From: Bradyrhizobium ivorense
GTDB taxonomy: Bacteria; Pseudomonadota; Alphaproteobacteria; Rhizobiales; Xanthobacteraceae
Length of the DNA stretch: 64,000 nucleotides
Assembly: GCF_900696085.1 (NCBI RefSeq)
Contig: NZ_CAADFC020000033.1
Coordinates: 496,001-560,000 of the forward strand
Reading direction: 5' to 3'
Shown here: piece after piece, positions 44,275 through 52,929 of the stretch
Layout: each line of letters begins with the position of its first letter
Position numbering within the stretch: the stretch's first letter is position 1
Made by a program: the position numbers and the translations under genes
The notes under the pieces: model-generated
What the model was told of the DNA's origin: nothing
What the model saw: the letters and a program-made list of their open reading frames with translations, nothing else
Databases searched by the model: none

Positions 44275-44450
44275 TCACGCGAGGCAGTTGCCTTCGAGCG
44301 CCGGCACGATGTCGAGCACCTCGAAGTAGTGGTCCCAGAAGCGCAGCCGCGCCATGGTCGACCACGCGCTGCAAAAGGACTTGTCGCGCCCGGCCGCCAG
44401 CCGCCGGGTGTTGCGGGCGATCGAGGGATATCTGCACGCCCCGCGCCGCG
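44275..44450 (-). pseudogene. possible C-terminal remnant of a methyltransferase-like gene
   Basis: A minus-strand frame ending at 44275 reads SIARNTRRLAAGRDKSFCSA, then RLRFWDHYFEVLDIVPALEG, which looks like real protein and resembles the end of some class I SAM-dependent methyltransferases. No start, ribosome site or upstream catalytic domain is present, and the sequence ahead of it degenerates. Best read as a gene fragment left in the repeat-rich interval; it may be chance. Confidence 0.3.
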
Positions 44451-44558
44451 ATGCCTGACACCGCCCGGCAAGGCCGCTTCGCATACGCATCATGCAGCGG
44501 TGCGGCTGGGGAACGCGGGGCCGGCGTAGTACATGCCAGCCCGGAGACAATTTCGGAC

Positions 44559-45959
44559 ATGCTCGAAAAGACCCCGATCACCGGCGCAGCCGCGGCGCCC
44601 GTCAGCGATGGACTGCCGTGGGAACGGCGGCGCTGGGCGGTGGCGGCGATCTTCACGGCGCTGGCAATGGCCTCGCTCGACACCGCGATCGCCAACATCG
44701 CGCTGCCCGCGATCGCGACCGATCTGCAGGTCAGCCCCGCCGAAGTGGTATGGGTCGTCAATGTCTATCAGATCGCCCTGGTCGCGACCTTGCTGCCGCT
44801 CGGCGCGCTCGGCGAGATCGTCGGCCACCAGCGCATCTATCTCTGCGGCCTGCTGCTGTTCACATTGGCGTCATTGGGCTGCGCGCTGGCCTGGTCGCTG
44901 CCGAGCCTTTTGGTGGCGCGGACCCTGCAAGGCTTGGGCGCCAGCGGCATGATGAGCGTCAACACCGCGCTGGTGCGCTTCGTCTATCCGAGCAAGATGC
45001 ACGGCCGCGGCTTCGGCCACAACGCGCTGGTCGTCGCCACCGCCTTCACGCTGGGACCGACGATTGCCTCGGGCATTCTGGCGCTTGGCCCATGGCCGTG
45101 GCTGTTCGCCGTCAACATTCCCTTCGGCATCATCGCGATCCTGATCGGCCTGAAGACGCTGCCGCCGACGCCGCGCGCCACCCACAGCTTCGACTTCACC
45201 GGCGCCGCGCTCGCCTCCGCCTGCCTTGGCCTGTTCATCACCGGGATCGGCAGCGCCGCGCACAAGGCAGCGCCTGCGCTCGTCATCACGGAACTCGTCG
45301 GCGCCGTGCTGTTCGGCTGGATCCTGATCCGGCGGCACGCCGATCATCCGGCGCCGATGCTGCCGATCGACCTGTTCCGCCGGCCGATCTTCGCGCTGTC
45401 GGCCGCCACCGCGGTCTGCTCATTCGCTGTGCAGGGCCTCGCCTTCGTGTCGCTGCCGTTCTACTTCGAGGACATATTGCACCGCTCACAGGTCGAGACC
45501 GGTTTCTTCATGACCCCGTGGCCGCTGGTGGTCGCCTTCATGGCGCCGATCGGCGGCCGGTTGTCCGACCGCTATCCGGCCGGCATCCTCGGCGGCATCG
45601 GCATGGTGCTGCTCGGGATTGGCATGGTGCTGCTGGCGACCCTGCCGGCTGAGCCCAGCGTCGCCAACATCGTCTGGCGCACGATGATCTGCGGCATCGG
45701 CTTCGGCTTCTTCCAGACCCCCAACATGAAGGCGATCATGTCGAGCGCACCGCCGCATCGCGGCGGCAGCGCCAGCGGCATCGTCGCCACGGCGCGACTG
45801 ATCGGGCAGACCACCGGCGCCGCGCTTGCCGCGCTGTGCTTCGCGCTGGCCGACCGCGAGGGCGCGACCGTCGCGCTGGCGCTTGGCGCCGGCTTTGCCG
45901 CGCTCGGCAGCGTGATGAGCTTCCTGCGCCTCGCAGTGGCCCCTCCGAAAAAAGCATAA
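44559..45959 (+). CDS. MFS transporter, EmrB/QacA (DHA2, 14-segment) type
   Basis: A 466-residue drug:proton antiporter-like protein starting at the ATG at 44559 (a GGAG sits 12 bases upstream, rather far). The first helix ends with the DHA2 motif LDTAIANIALPAIATDL (about residues 38-54), and motif A-like GEIVGHQRIYLCG follows. There is no clear EmrA-like partner nearby. It likely exports a hydrophobic or aromatic compound. The upstream frame to 44094 is only repeat sequence. Confidence 0.9.
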   Translation: MLEKTPITGAAAAPVSDGLPWERRRWAVAAIFTALAMASLDTAIANIALPAIATDLQVSPAEVVWVVNVYQIALVATLLPLGALGEIVGHQRIYLCGLLLFTLASLGCALAWSLPSLLVARTLQGLGASGMMSVNTALVRFVYPSKMHGRGFGHNALVVATAFTLGPTIASGILALGPWPWLFAVNIPFGIIAILIGLKTLPPTPRATHSFDFTGAALASACLGLFITGIGSAAHKAAPALVITELVGAVLFGWILIRRHADHPAPMLPIDLFRRPIFALSAATAVCSFAVQGLAFVSLPFYFEDILHRSQVETGFFMTPWPLVVAFMAPIGGRLSDRYPAGILGGIGMVLLGIGMVLLATLPAEPSVANIVWRTMICGIGFGFFQTPNMKAIMSSAPPHRGGSASGIVATARLIGQTTGAALAALCFALADREGATVALALGAGFAALGSVMSFLRLAVAPPKKA

Positions 45960-46110
45960 CAGGATTGCAATTTCCGATTGCGGCCAAACACCGCGGCAAC
46001 AACTTTCTTCCGCGCAGAAAACGCGTTTTCTTGATTTGAACCGTTCCAGGTTCGAGGCCAAATTCCGCGCCGCTGTTCAATCGATGGATTGGACCAATCA
46101 GGGGACCGCG

Positions 46111-46560
46111 ATGGCAAACCTCAAAATCAACGGCAAGACAATCACTGTAGACGTCGAGGACGACACACCGCTGCTGTGGGCGATCAGGGAGAATGTCGGA
46201 CTGACGGGAACCAAATACGGCTGCGGCATCGCGCAGTGCGGCGCCTGCACCGTGCATATGGATGGCGTGGCGATGCGCTCCTGCGGCGTCACGGTCGGTG
46301 AAGCCGCCGGCAAGGACATCACCACCATCGAGGGCCTCGCGGTGGGCGGCGCGCTGCACAAGGTGCAGCAGGCCTGGATCGCCAACGACGTGCCACAATG
46401 CGGCTATTGCCAGAGCGGCATGATCATGGCGGTGGCGGCGCTGTTGAAGGACAATCCGAAGCCGACAGACGACGACATCAACGACGCCATCACCAATATC
46501 TGCCGCTGCGGCACCTTCCAACAGGTGCGCGAGGCGATCCATGCTGCCGCGAACGCGTAA
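46111..46560 (+). CDS. molybdenum hydroxylase small subunit, two [2Fe-2S] clusters (IorA/NicA-like)
   Basis: A 149-residue iron-sulfur subunit starting at the ATG at 46111 with AGGGG upstream. The plant-type cluster ligands are C38, C43, C46 and C58 (GCGIAQCGACTVHMDGVAMRSC region). The second cluster uses C97, C100, C131 and C133 (QCGYCQSG, ICRCGTF). It carries electrons from the molybdenum site of the large subunit, whose gene follows after 10 bp. Two-subunit enzymes of this type include isoquinoline 1-oxidoreductase, nicotinate dehydrogenase and some aldehyde dehydrogenases. Confidence 0.94.
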   Translation: MANLKINGKTITVDVEDDTPLLWAIRENVGLTGTKYGCGIAQCGACTVHMDGVAMRSCGVTVGEAAGKDITTIEGLAVGGALHKVQQAWIANDVPQCGYCQSGMIMAVAALLKDNPKPTDDDINDAITNICRCGTFQQVREAIHAAANA

Positions 46561-46570
46561 GGGGGCAGCC

Positions 46571-48751
46571 ATGAATCAGCACGTCAAACTCAATCGCCGT
46601 TCCTTCGTGATCGGCACCGCCGCTGCCGGCGCCGGCCTTGCGATCGGCCTCGACCTTCCGTTCGGCGGCCCCGCCGTGGTGCGCGCGGCCGACGGCTCGC
46701 CCGAGATCAACGCCTGGGTGGTGATCCGGCCCGACGACACCGTGGTGATCCGCATCGCCCGTTCCGAGATGGGCCAAGGCACGCTGACCGGCCTCGCCCA
46801 GCTCGTCGCCGAGGAACTCGAATGCGACTGGTCGAAGGTCACGACCGAATTCCCGACGCCGGGCGAGAGCGTCGCCCGCAAGCGCGCCTGGGGTGATTTC
46901 TCCACCGGCGGCAGCCGCGGCATCCGCACCTCGCAGGACTATGTCCGTAAGGGTGGCGCCACCGCGCGCGTGATGCTGATCCAGGCCGCCGCCAACGAAT
47001 GGAAGGTGCCGGCCGCCGAATGCAAGGCAGCGAACAGCGTCATCACCCACACGCCCTCGGGCAAGACCACGACCTACGGCAAGGTTGCGGAAGCCGCCGC
47101 AAAACTCGAGCCGCCGGCCGACGTCAAGCTGAAGGACCCGAAGGACTGGACCATTGCCGGCAAGGGCCTGAAGCGGCTCGACACCGCGGACAAGGTCACG
47201 GGCAAGACGATCTACGGTGCCGACGTCAAGCTGCCGGGCATGCTGAACGCGGCGATCAAGGACTGCCCGGTGTTCGGCGGCAAGGTGAAGAGCTTCGACG
47301 CCGCCAAGATCGCCAACATGAAGGGCGTCAAGAAGGTGGTGCCGGTCGGCGACAGCGCGGTTGCCGTCGTCGCCGACACTTGGTGGCACGCCAAGACCGC
47401 GCTCGACGCGCTGCCGATCGTCTGGGACGAAGGCAACAACGCCAAGGTCTCCAGCGAGACGATTGCGAAGTGGCTGGCCGAGGGTCTCGACAATGCGCAG
47501 CCGGCCTATGTCGGCAACCAGAATGGCGACGCCAAGGCCGCGATTGCCGGCGCGGCCAAGAAGGTCGAGGCGGTCTACAGCTATCCCTACCAGAACCACG
47601 CCACCATGGAGCCGATGAACGCCACCGTGCTCTACACGCCCGACAAATGCGAGGTGTGGTGCGGCACGCAGAACGGCGAGGCGGCGTTCGCCGCGGCGCT
47701 CGAGGCCTCGGGCCTGCCGCCGGAGAAGGTCGACGTGCACAAGCTGCTGCTCGGCGGCGGCTTCGGCCGGCGTGGCATGACCGACTATGTCCGCCAGGCG
47801 GTGGCGATCGCCAAGCAGATGCCGGGCACGCCGATCAAACTGCTGTGGTCGCGCGAGGAGGACATGCAGCACGGCAAGTATCACCCGATCACGCAGTGCA
47901 AGCTGACCGGCGCCTTCGATGCCGACAACAATCTGATCGCACTGCACTACCGGCTGTCGGGCCAGTCCATCCTGTTCTCGGTGCGCCCCGAAGCGCTGCA
48001 GAACGGCATGGATCCCGCCGCGTTCCAGGGCGTCGCGCAGACCGGCGAGGCCGCGATCGGCTATTCGGTGCCGAACCTTTTGGTCGAGCATTCGATGCGC
48101 AACCCACACGTTCCGCCCGGCTTCTGGCGCGGCGTCAACGTCAATCACAACGCGATCTACATGGAATGCTTCATGGATGAGCTGGCTCTGGCTGCAGGCC
48201 AGGACCCGCTCGAATTCCGCCGCAAGCTGATGGGCAAGCATCCGAAGCATCTGGCGGTGCTCAATGCCGTGGCCGAAAAGATCGGCTGGGGCACGCCGGC
48301 GCCGAAGGGCGTCTATCGCGGCATCGCGCAGGTGATGGGCTATGGCAGCTATGTCGCCGGCGCCGCCGAGATCTCGGTGACCGACGGCAGCAAGATCAAG
48401 GTGCATCGTATCGTCGCCTCCACCGATCCGGGCTACATTGTCAACCCGGCGCAGGTGGAGCGGCAGATCGCCGGCTCCTTCGTCTATGGCCTCAGCGCGC
48501 TGTTCTACGGCGGCTGCACCGTGAAGGACGGCCGCATCGAGCAGAGCAATTTCGACACCTACAACTCGATGCGCATCAACGAAATGCCCAAGGTCGAATC
48601 GGTGATGGTGCCGAGCGGCGGGTTCTGGGGTGGGGTCGGTGAACCGACCATCGGCGTCGCGGCGCCGGCGGTGCTCAACGCCTATTTCGCGGCGACGGGC
48701 AAGCGTATCAGGAGCTTCCCGCTGCGGACCCAGAACATCTCGTTCGCCTGA
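46571..48751 (+). CDS. molybdopterin-binding hydroxylase large subunit (isoquinoline 1-oxidoreductase beta-like)
   Basis: A 726-residue enzyme starting at the ATG at 46571 behind AGGGGG. A twin-arginine signal, NRRSFVIGTAAAGAGLAIG (residues 8-26), indicates folded export to the periplasm with the small subunit. Molybdopterin-contact motifs include LLGGGFGRRG (about 404-413) and the C-terminal GVGEPTIGVAAPAVLNAYFA, whose glutamate is the family base. No C-terminal cytochrome c domain is present, unlike NicB. It hydroxylates an N-heterocycle or oxidises an aldehyde using water; the substrate is unknown. Confidence 0.93.
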   Translation: MNQHVKLNRRSFVIGTAAAGAGLAIGLDLPFGGPAVVRAADGSPEINAWVVIRPDDTVVIRIARSEMGQGTLTGLAQLVAEELECDWSKVTTEFPTPGESVARKRAWGDFSTGGSRGIRTSQDYVRKGGATARVMLIQAAANEWKVPAAECKAANSVITHTPSGKTTTYGKVAEAAAKLEPPADVKLKDPKDWTIAGKGLKRLDTADKVTGKTIYGADVKLPGMLNAAIKDCPVFGGKVKSFDAAKIANMKGVKKVVPVGDSAVAVVADTWWHAKTALDALPIVWDEGNNAKVSSETIAKWLAEGLDNAQPAYVGNQNGDAKAAIAGAAKKVEAVYSYPYQNHATMEPMNATVLYTPDKCEVWCGTQNGEAAFAAALEASGLPPEKVDVHKLLLGGGFGRRGMTDYVRQAVAIAKQMPGTPIKLLWSREEDMQHGKYHPITQCKLTGAFDADNNLIALHYRLSGQSILFSVRPEALQNGMDPAAFQGVAQTGEAAIGYSVPNLLVEHSMRNPHVPPGFWRGVNVNHNAIYMECFMDELALAAGQDPLEFRRKLMGKHPKHLAVLNAVAEKIGWGTPAPKGVYRGIAQVMGYGSYVAGAAEISVTDGSKIKVHRIVASTDPGYIVNPAQVERQIAGSFVYGLSALFYGGCTVKDGRIEQSNFDTYNSMRINEMPKVESVMVPSGGFWGGVGEPTIGVAAPAVLNAYFAATGKRIRSFPLRTQNISFA

Positions 48752-48759
48752 TGACATCA

Positions 48760-48787
48760 GAAGCAGCGGCCGCTCGGCCGCTGCTTC
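48760..48787 (+). terminator. perfect 12-bp hairpin between hydroxylase and fccB genes
   Basis: GAAGCAGCGGCC (48760-48771), loop GCTC, then the perfect complement (48776-48787), 9 bp after the large-subunit stop and 20 bp before the fccB start. It probably limits read-through or stabilises the upstream mRNA. A U-tract is not evident. Confidence 0.5.
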
Positions 48788-48806
48788 GCTTTCCGGATTA
48801 TCGTGC

Positions 48807-50081
48807 ATGGTGGTCACGCGTCGCCTGACGCGCAGGAATGTCGTCCGTGGCGCCGCTGCCGTCGCAGCGGCGGCCGCATTGGCGCGTCCGGCGCTGGCGC
48901 AAGCAACTGCACGGGTCGCGGTGATCGGCGGCGGCTTCGGCGGCACCGCCTGCGCGCGGGCGCTGCGGCGGCTCGATCCGAAGCTGCAGGTCACGCTGAT
49001 CGAACCGAACAGGATTTTCACCGCCTGCCCGCTCAGCAACGAGGTGATCGCGGGCCTGCGCGAGTTTTCGGCGCAGCAGTTCAGCTATGACAAGGTCGCC
49101 GCCGACGGCATTGTTGTCGCCGCGCAAGCGGCCACCAAGGTCGATGCAGCGGCGCGCACGATTGGTCTCGCCGACGGCTCCACGCTGTCCTACGACCGGC
49201 TGGTGCTGGCCCCAGGCATCGAGATGCGTTTCGACGCCTTATCAGGATATGACGAGGCAGCGTCCGCGAAGATGCCGCACGCCTGGACCGCCGGCGAGCA
49301 GACGCTGCTGCTGCGCCGACAGCTCGAGGCGATGGACGACGGCGGCGTGGTCGTGATCGCGGTCCCCGCCGCGCCGCTGCGCTGCCCGCCGGCGCCTTAC
49401 GAGCGCGCCAGCCTGATCGCGCATTATCTGAAGGCGCGCAAGCCGCGCTCGAAGATTCTGGTGCTCGACGCCAAGGACAATTATTCGCAGCAAAAGCTGT
49501 TCGAGCATGCATGGGCGGAGCTCTATCCCGGCATGATCGAGCGCATCGCGCTGTCGCAGGGCGGCCGGGTGACCGCGGTCAATCCGGCGAGCAATGAAAT
49601 CGTCACCGACTTCGGCAACTACACCGCCGCGGTTGCCAATGTGATCCCGCCGCAGCGCGCCGGCCGCATCGCCGCGATCGCCGGCGCCGCCGATCGCACC
49701 GGATGGTGCCCGATCGATCCGGTGACCTTCGCCTCAAAGCTCGTGCCCAACATCCATGTGATCGGCGACGCCGCGATCGCCGGCGGGATTCCGAAATCCG
49801 CCTCCGCCGCGGCCGCGCAGGGCCGGGCCTGTGCGGCGGCGATCGTGGGTGCGCTCGCCGGCAAGCCGCCGGAGCCGCCGCGGCTCGACGGCGCCTGCTA
49901 CAACACGGTCGCGCCGGGCTATGCGTTCTCGCTGAAGGGCATCTATCAGCCAAAGGACGATCTGTACGCCGAGGCCGAGGTGACCACGAGCCCGGTCGAG
50001 GCATCGCGCGAGGTGCGCCAGCGCGAGGCCGACGAGGCGCTGGCCTGGTTCAACGCCATCACGGGAGACGCCTTTGGCTAG
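48807..50081 (+). CDS. fccB: flavocytochrome c sulfide dehydrogenase, flavoprotein subunit
   Basis: A 424-residue FAD protein starting at the ATG at 48807. The N-terminus RRLTRRNVVRGAAAVAAAAA is twin-arginine-like, so it is exported. FAD-binding GGGFGGTACARAL is at residues 41-53. The redox-active cysteines of the family are Cys193 (LRCPPAPYER) and Cys301 (GWCPID). The C-terminal FCSD flavin domain, ending EADEALAWFNAITGDAFG, is complete. It oxidises sulfide (or a sulfur-bound thiol) and passes electrons to a c-type cytochrome. The usual FccA dihaem partner is absent; SoxX follows with an 8-bp overlap. Also called soxF in sox clusters. Confidence 0.92.
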   Translation: MVVTRRLTRRNVVRGAAAVAAAAALARPALAQATARVAVIGGGFGGTACARALRRLDPKLQVTLIEPNRIFTACPLSNEVIAGLREFSAQQFSYDKVAADGIVVAAQAATKVDAAARTIGLADGSTLSYDRLVLAPGIEMRFDALSGYDEAASAKMPHAWTAGEQTLLLRRQLEAMDDGGVVVIAVPAAPLRCPPAPYERASLIAHYLKARKPRSKILVLDAKDNYSQQKLFEHAWAELYPGMIERIALSQGGRVTAVNPASNEIVTDFGNYTAAVANVIPPQRAGRIAAIAGAADRTGWCPIDPVTFASKLVPNIHVIGDAAIAGGIPKSASAAAAQGRACAAAIVGALAGKPPEPPRLDGACYNTVAPGYAFSLKGIYQPKDDLYAEAEVTTSPVEASREVRQREADEALAWFNAITGDAFG

Positions 50082-50523
50082 GTCCGCTCCCATCGCGTTG
50101 CTCGCCGCTGCGATGCTCGCAGCCTGCCCCGCGGTGCGCGCCGACGGCCTGCGCCCGTATGTGGTGGTCGGCGATGCGATTCCGGTTTCGCTGACGGGAA
50201 CCAATGGCGACGCAACGCGTGGCCGCGCGCTGATCGTTGAGCGTTCCTCCACTTGCATCCTCTGCCACAGCGGCCCATTTCCCGAGCAGGCGTTCCAGGG
50301 TGACCTTGCGCCAAATCTCGCCGGCAGCGGCAACCGCTGGTCGGAAGGGCAATTGCGGCTCCGCCTGGTCGATGCGGCGCATCTCAATCCGGCGACGATC
50401 ATGCCGTCCTACTATCGCGTCGATGGGCTTTCGCGCGTCGGCAATGCGTGGCGCGGCAAGCCGATCCTGTCGGCGGAGCAGATCGAGGACATCGTGGCCT
50501 ATCTGGTGACACTGCGGGACTGA
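50074..50523 (+). CDS. soxX: sulfur-oxidation c-type cytochrome SoxX
   Basis: A 149-residue monohaem cytochrome. The start is TTG at 50074, inside the fccB end, with GGGAG upstream. A signal peptide covers about residues 1-23 (LLAAAMLAACPAVRA). The haem motif is CILCH (61-65), and the likely distal methionine is in IMPSYYRV. SoxX pairs with SoxA to attach thiosulfate or related sulfur to the SoxY cysteine. It may also receive electrons from FccB here. Confidence 0.9.
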   Translation: MARSAPIALLAAAMLAACPAVRADGLRPYVVVGDAIPVSLTGTNGDATRGRALIVERSSTCILCHSGPFPEQAFQGDLAPNLAGSGNRWSEGQLRLRLVDAAHLNPATIMPSYYRVDGLSRVGNAWRGKPILSAEQIEDIVAYLVTLRD

Positions 50524-50528
50524 GACCA

Positions 50529-51008
50529 ATGGCGAATTCGGATCACACCACACGTCGAACCTTTCTCGGACTTGCAGGCGGCGCTGCCGTGCTGGGCGCG
50601 GTTCCGATCGTCATCGTGCGCCCGGCGGAGGCCACGCCGGCCATGCTCTCGGCGGCGATCCGCAACGTCGTCGGCGAGGCCGATGTGCGCACCGGCAAGG
50701 TCAAGCTCGACATTCCGCCGCTGGTCGAGAACGGCAACACGGTGCCGATGACGGTCAGCGTCAGCAGCCCGATGACGGCGAATGAGTATGTGAAGAGCAT
50801 CCACGTCTTCAACGAGAAGAACCCGCAGCCGAACATCGGCAACTTCTACCTCGGCCCGCGCGCCGGCCGCGCCCAGGTCTCGACCCGCATCCGCCTCGCC
50901 GACAGCCAGAAGGTGACGGCGATCGCGCGGCTCTCCGACGACAGTTTCTGGTCGGCGACCGCCGACGTCGTGGTGACGCTCGCCGCCTGCACCGAGGAGG
51001 CGATCTGA
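50529..51008 (+). CDS. soxY: sulfur carrier protein SoxY with atypical C-terminus
   Basis: A 159-residue protein from the ATG at 50529, 5 bp after soxX. A twin-arginine signal (TRRTFLGLAGGAAVLGAVP, about residues 8-26) exports the SoxYZ pair. The body matches SoxY (KVKLDIPPLVENGNTVPMTVSV, PQPNIGNFYLGP). The substrate-carrying C-terminal arm, normally ending GGCGG, instead reads LAACTEEAI, with a single cysteine at 154 followed by five residues. The cysteine is kept but the flexible glycines are not, so access to partner enzymes may differ. Confidence 0.88.
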   Translation: MANSDHTTRRTFLGLAGGAAVLGAVPIVIVRPAEATPAMLSAAIRNVVGEADVRTGKVKLDIPPLVENGNTVPMTVSVSSPMTANEYVKSIHVFNEKNPQPNIGNFYLGPRAGRAQVSTRIRLADSQKVTAIARLSDDSFWSATADVVVTLAACTEEAI

Positions 51009-51328
51009 TGCCATCGGCCCTGATCAACGTGCCGGCCAAGGCGAAGCGCGGCGACGTCATCGAGATCAAGACGCTGATGTCGCACATCATGGAGACCGGC
51101 TATCGCCACACGGTGTCGGGCGAGGTGGTGCCGCGCGACATCATCACGAGCTTCGCCTGCCGCTTCAACGGCACGGAAGTCTTTCGCGCCGATTTCTATC
51201 CGGCCGTCGCCGCCAATCCGTTCCTCACCTTCTTCACCACGGTGACCGAGAGCGGCAGGTTCGAATTCGAGTGGATCGGCGACAAGGGGTTTTCGGAGAC
51301 CGCGTCGGCGTCGATCACGGTCGAATGA
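51008..51328 (+). CDS. soxZ: sulfur-oxidation protein SoxZ
   Basis: A 106-residue partner of SoxY with an immunoglobulin-like beta fold (INVPAKAKRGDVIEIKTLMSHIMETGYRH; FFTTVTESGRFEFEWIGDKG). It has no signal peptide, so it is probably co-exported with SoxY by the Tat system. The start overlaps the soxY stop (TGATG) and the end overlaps soxA by 4 bp. Confidence 0.93.
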   Translation: MPSALINVPAKAKRGDVIEIKTLMSHIMETGYRHTVSGEVVPRDIITSFACRFNGTEVFRADFYPAVAANPFLTFFTTVTESGRFEFEWIGDKGFSETASASITVE

Positions 51329-52098
51329 AGTTTTTCGCCTGCATCGCGATTCTGGCGGCGATGGCGGGGGCTGCGCTCGCCGCCGAGATCCCGCAAGCCG
51401 AACGCCGCTCCGGCTACAGTTTCATGGGCCCGGACAGCAAGGCGATGCAGGACGATGACACCGCCAATCCCGGCATGCTCTGGGTGCTCGACGGCGAGGC
51501 GCTGTGGCAGCGCAAGGCCGGCACCGCGAGCAAGTCCTGCGCCGACTGCCACAATGACGCGCGGGTCAGCATGAAGGGCATTGCTGCCCACTATCCGGCG
51601 TTCGACAAGACGCTGGGAAAGCCGGTCGATCTCGAGGGCCGCATCAACCTCTGCCGCAGCAATCATCAGCAAGCGCCGCCCCTCGCCTACGAAAGTCGCG
51701 AGTTGCTCGCGCTGACCGCCTACGTCGCCGAGCAGTCGCGCGGCATGCCGATCGCGGCCGGTGACGATCCCGGGCTTGCGCCATTCGTCGCAAAGGGGCA
51801 CGAGTTATTCACCCGGCGGCAGGGCCAGCTCAACCTGGCCTGCGCCAATTGTCACGATGATAACTGGGACAAGAAGCTTGCCGGCGCGCCGATCACGCAG
51901 GGACAACCGACCGGCTATCCGCTCTACCGGCTGGAATGGCAATCGCTCGGATCGCTGCAGCGGCGCTTACGCGCCTGCATCACCGGCATCCGCGCCCAGG
52001 CCTACGACTTCGGCTCGCCGGAGCTGGTCGAGCTGGAATTGTATCTGATGTCGCGGGCACGCGGCATGAAGCTCGAGACGCCCGCGGTGAGGCCCTAG
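51325..52098 (+). CDS. soxA: sulfur-oxidation dihaem cytochrome SoxA
   Basis: A 257-residue periplasmic protein from the ATG at 51325 (ATGA overlap with soxZ). The signal peptide covers residues 1-20. Two haem motifs are present, CADCH (72-76) and CANCH (173-177). The active-site cysteine that becomes a persulfide ligand is Cys218 in RLRACITGIRAQ. It forms SoxAX with SoxX and links sulfur substrates to SoxY. Its stop shares a CTAG tetranucleotide with the convergent ferredoxin reductase stop. No soxB, soxC or soxD gene is found nearby. Confidence 0.93.
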   Translation: MKFFACIAILAAMAGAALAAEIPQAERRSGYSFMGPDSKAMQDDDTANPGMLWVLDGEALWQRKAGTASKSCADCHNDARVSMKGIAAHYPAFDKTLGKPVDLEGRINLCRSNHQQAPPLAYESRELLALTAYVAEQSRGMPIAAGDDPGLAPFVAKGHELFTRRQGQLNLACANCHDDNWDKKLAGAPITQGQPTGYPLYRLEWQSLGSLQRRLRACITGIRAQAYDFGSPELVELELYLMSRARGMKLETPAVRP

Positions 52099-52868
52099 CG
52101 CTCGGCGAACGCCTTCTCGACCACGAACTGCGCCGGCTCGCCGTGATTGCCCTCGACAAAACCCCGGCCATTGAGCAGCGTGCGGGTATCGGCGACCAGC
52201 GCCGGCGAGCCGCAGATCATGACGCGGTCATGCGCGGCGTCGAGCGCCGGCAGGCCGATGTCGTCGAACAACTTGCCCGTGGTGATGAGGTCGGTGATGC
52301 GGCCGCGGTTGCGGAACGGATCGCGCGTCACGGTCGGGTAATAGATCAACTGCTCGCGGACCAGCTCGCCGATCAGCTCGTCGTTCGGCAGTTTTTCCGT
52401 GATCATCTCGCCATAGGCGAGTTCCTTGACGCGGCGGCAGCCATGCAGCAGCACGACCTTCTCGAAGCGGTCATAGGTCTCGGGATCCTTGATCACGCTG
52501 AGGAACGGGGCAAGCCCGGTGCCGGTGCCGATCAGATAGAGGTTGCGGCCGTCCTCGAGGTTGTCGATCACGAGCGTGCCGGTCGCCTTGCGGCTGACGA
52601 TGATCTCGTCGCCTTCCTTGAGGTGCTGCAGGCGCGACGTCAGCGGGCCGTCCGGGACCTTGATCGAGAAGAACTCGAGGGTGTCCTCGTAATTGGCGCT
52701 GGCGACGCTGTAGGCGCGCAGCAGCGGCTTCTCGCCGACCTTGAGCCCGATCATGGTGAACTCGCCGTTGCGGAAGCGGAAGGTGGGGCTGCGGGTGGTC
52801 TTGAACGAGAACAGCGTGTCGGTCCAGTGATGAACGCTGAGGACGCTTTCCTGGTTGAAATTGCTCAT
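52095..52868 (-). CDS. fpr: ferredoxin/flavodoxin-NADP+ reductase
   Basis: A 257-residue FNR-type flavoenzyme starting at the ATG at 52868; the frame continues to 52946 through the operator region. The FAD-binding RAYS is at residues 51-54, NADP-binding GTGTGLAPFLSV follows, then GCRR and the C-terminal VVEKAFAER, all typical of bacterial Fpr (subclass II). It exchanges electrons between NADPH and ferredoxin or flavodoxin in the cytoplasm. It is divergent from the enamidase-like gene across a strong inverted repeat, so the two may be co-regulated. Confidence 0.92.
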   Translation of the reverse strand: MSNFNQESVLSVHHWTDTLFSFKTTRSPTFRFRNGEFTMIGLKVGEKPLLRAYSVASANYEDTLEFFSIKVPDGPLTSRLQHLKEGDEIIVSRKATGTLVIDNLEDGRNLYLIGTGTGLAPFLSVIKDPETYDRFEKVVLLHGCRRVKELAYGEMITEKLPNDELIGELVREQLIYYPTVTRDPFRNRGRITDLITTGKLFDDIGLPALDAAHDRVMICGSPALVADTRTLLNGRGFVEGNHGEPAQFVVEKAFAER

Positions 52869-52929
52869 CGCGCCAATCCCTGATTTGTGCCGCTCGCTGA
52901 AGGGCTTGAAGCCTGTTGACCGGCCTGAT

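Noticed and set aside
44094..44558. N-terminal extension of the DHA2 MFS gene in the same open frame
   Set aside because: The extension translates the palindromic repeat and fragment region; the family N-terminus begins after 44559.
46490..49039. 849-codon open frame on the minus strand
   Set aside because: Antisense to the Mo hydroxylase large subunit and the start of fccB, which have full family motifs. The antisense product is arginine/histidine/aspartate-rich without recognisable domains, a common artefact of high-GC third positions.
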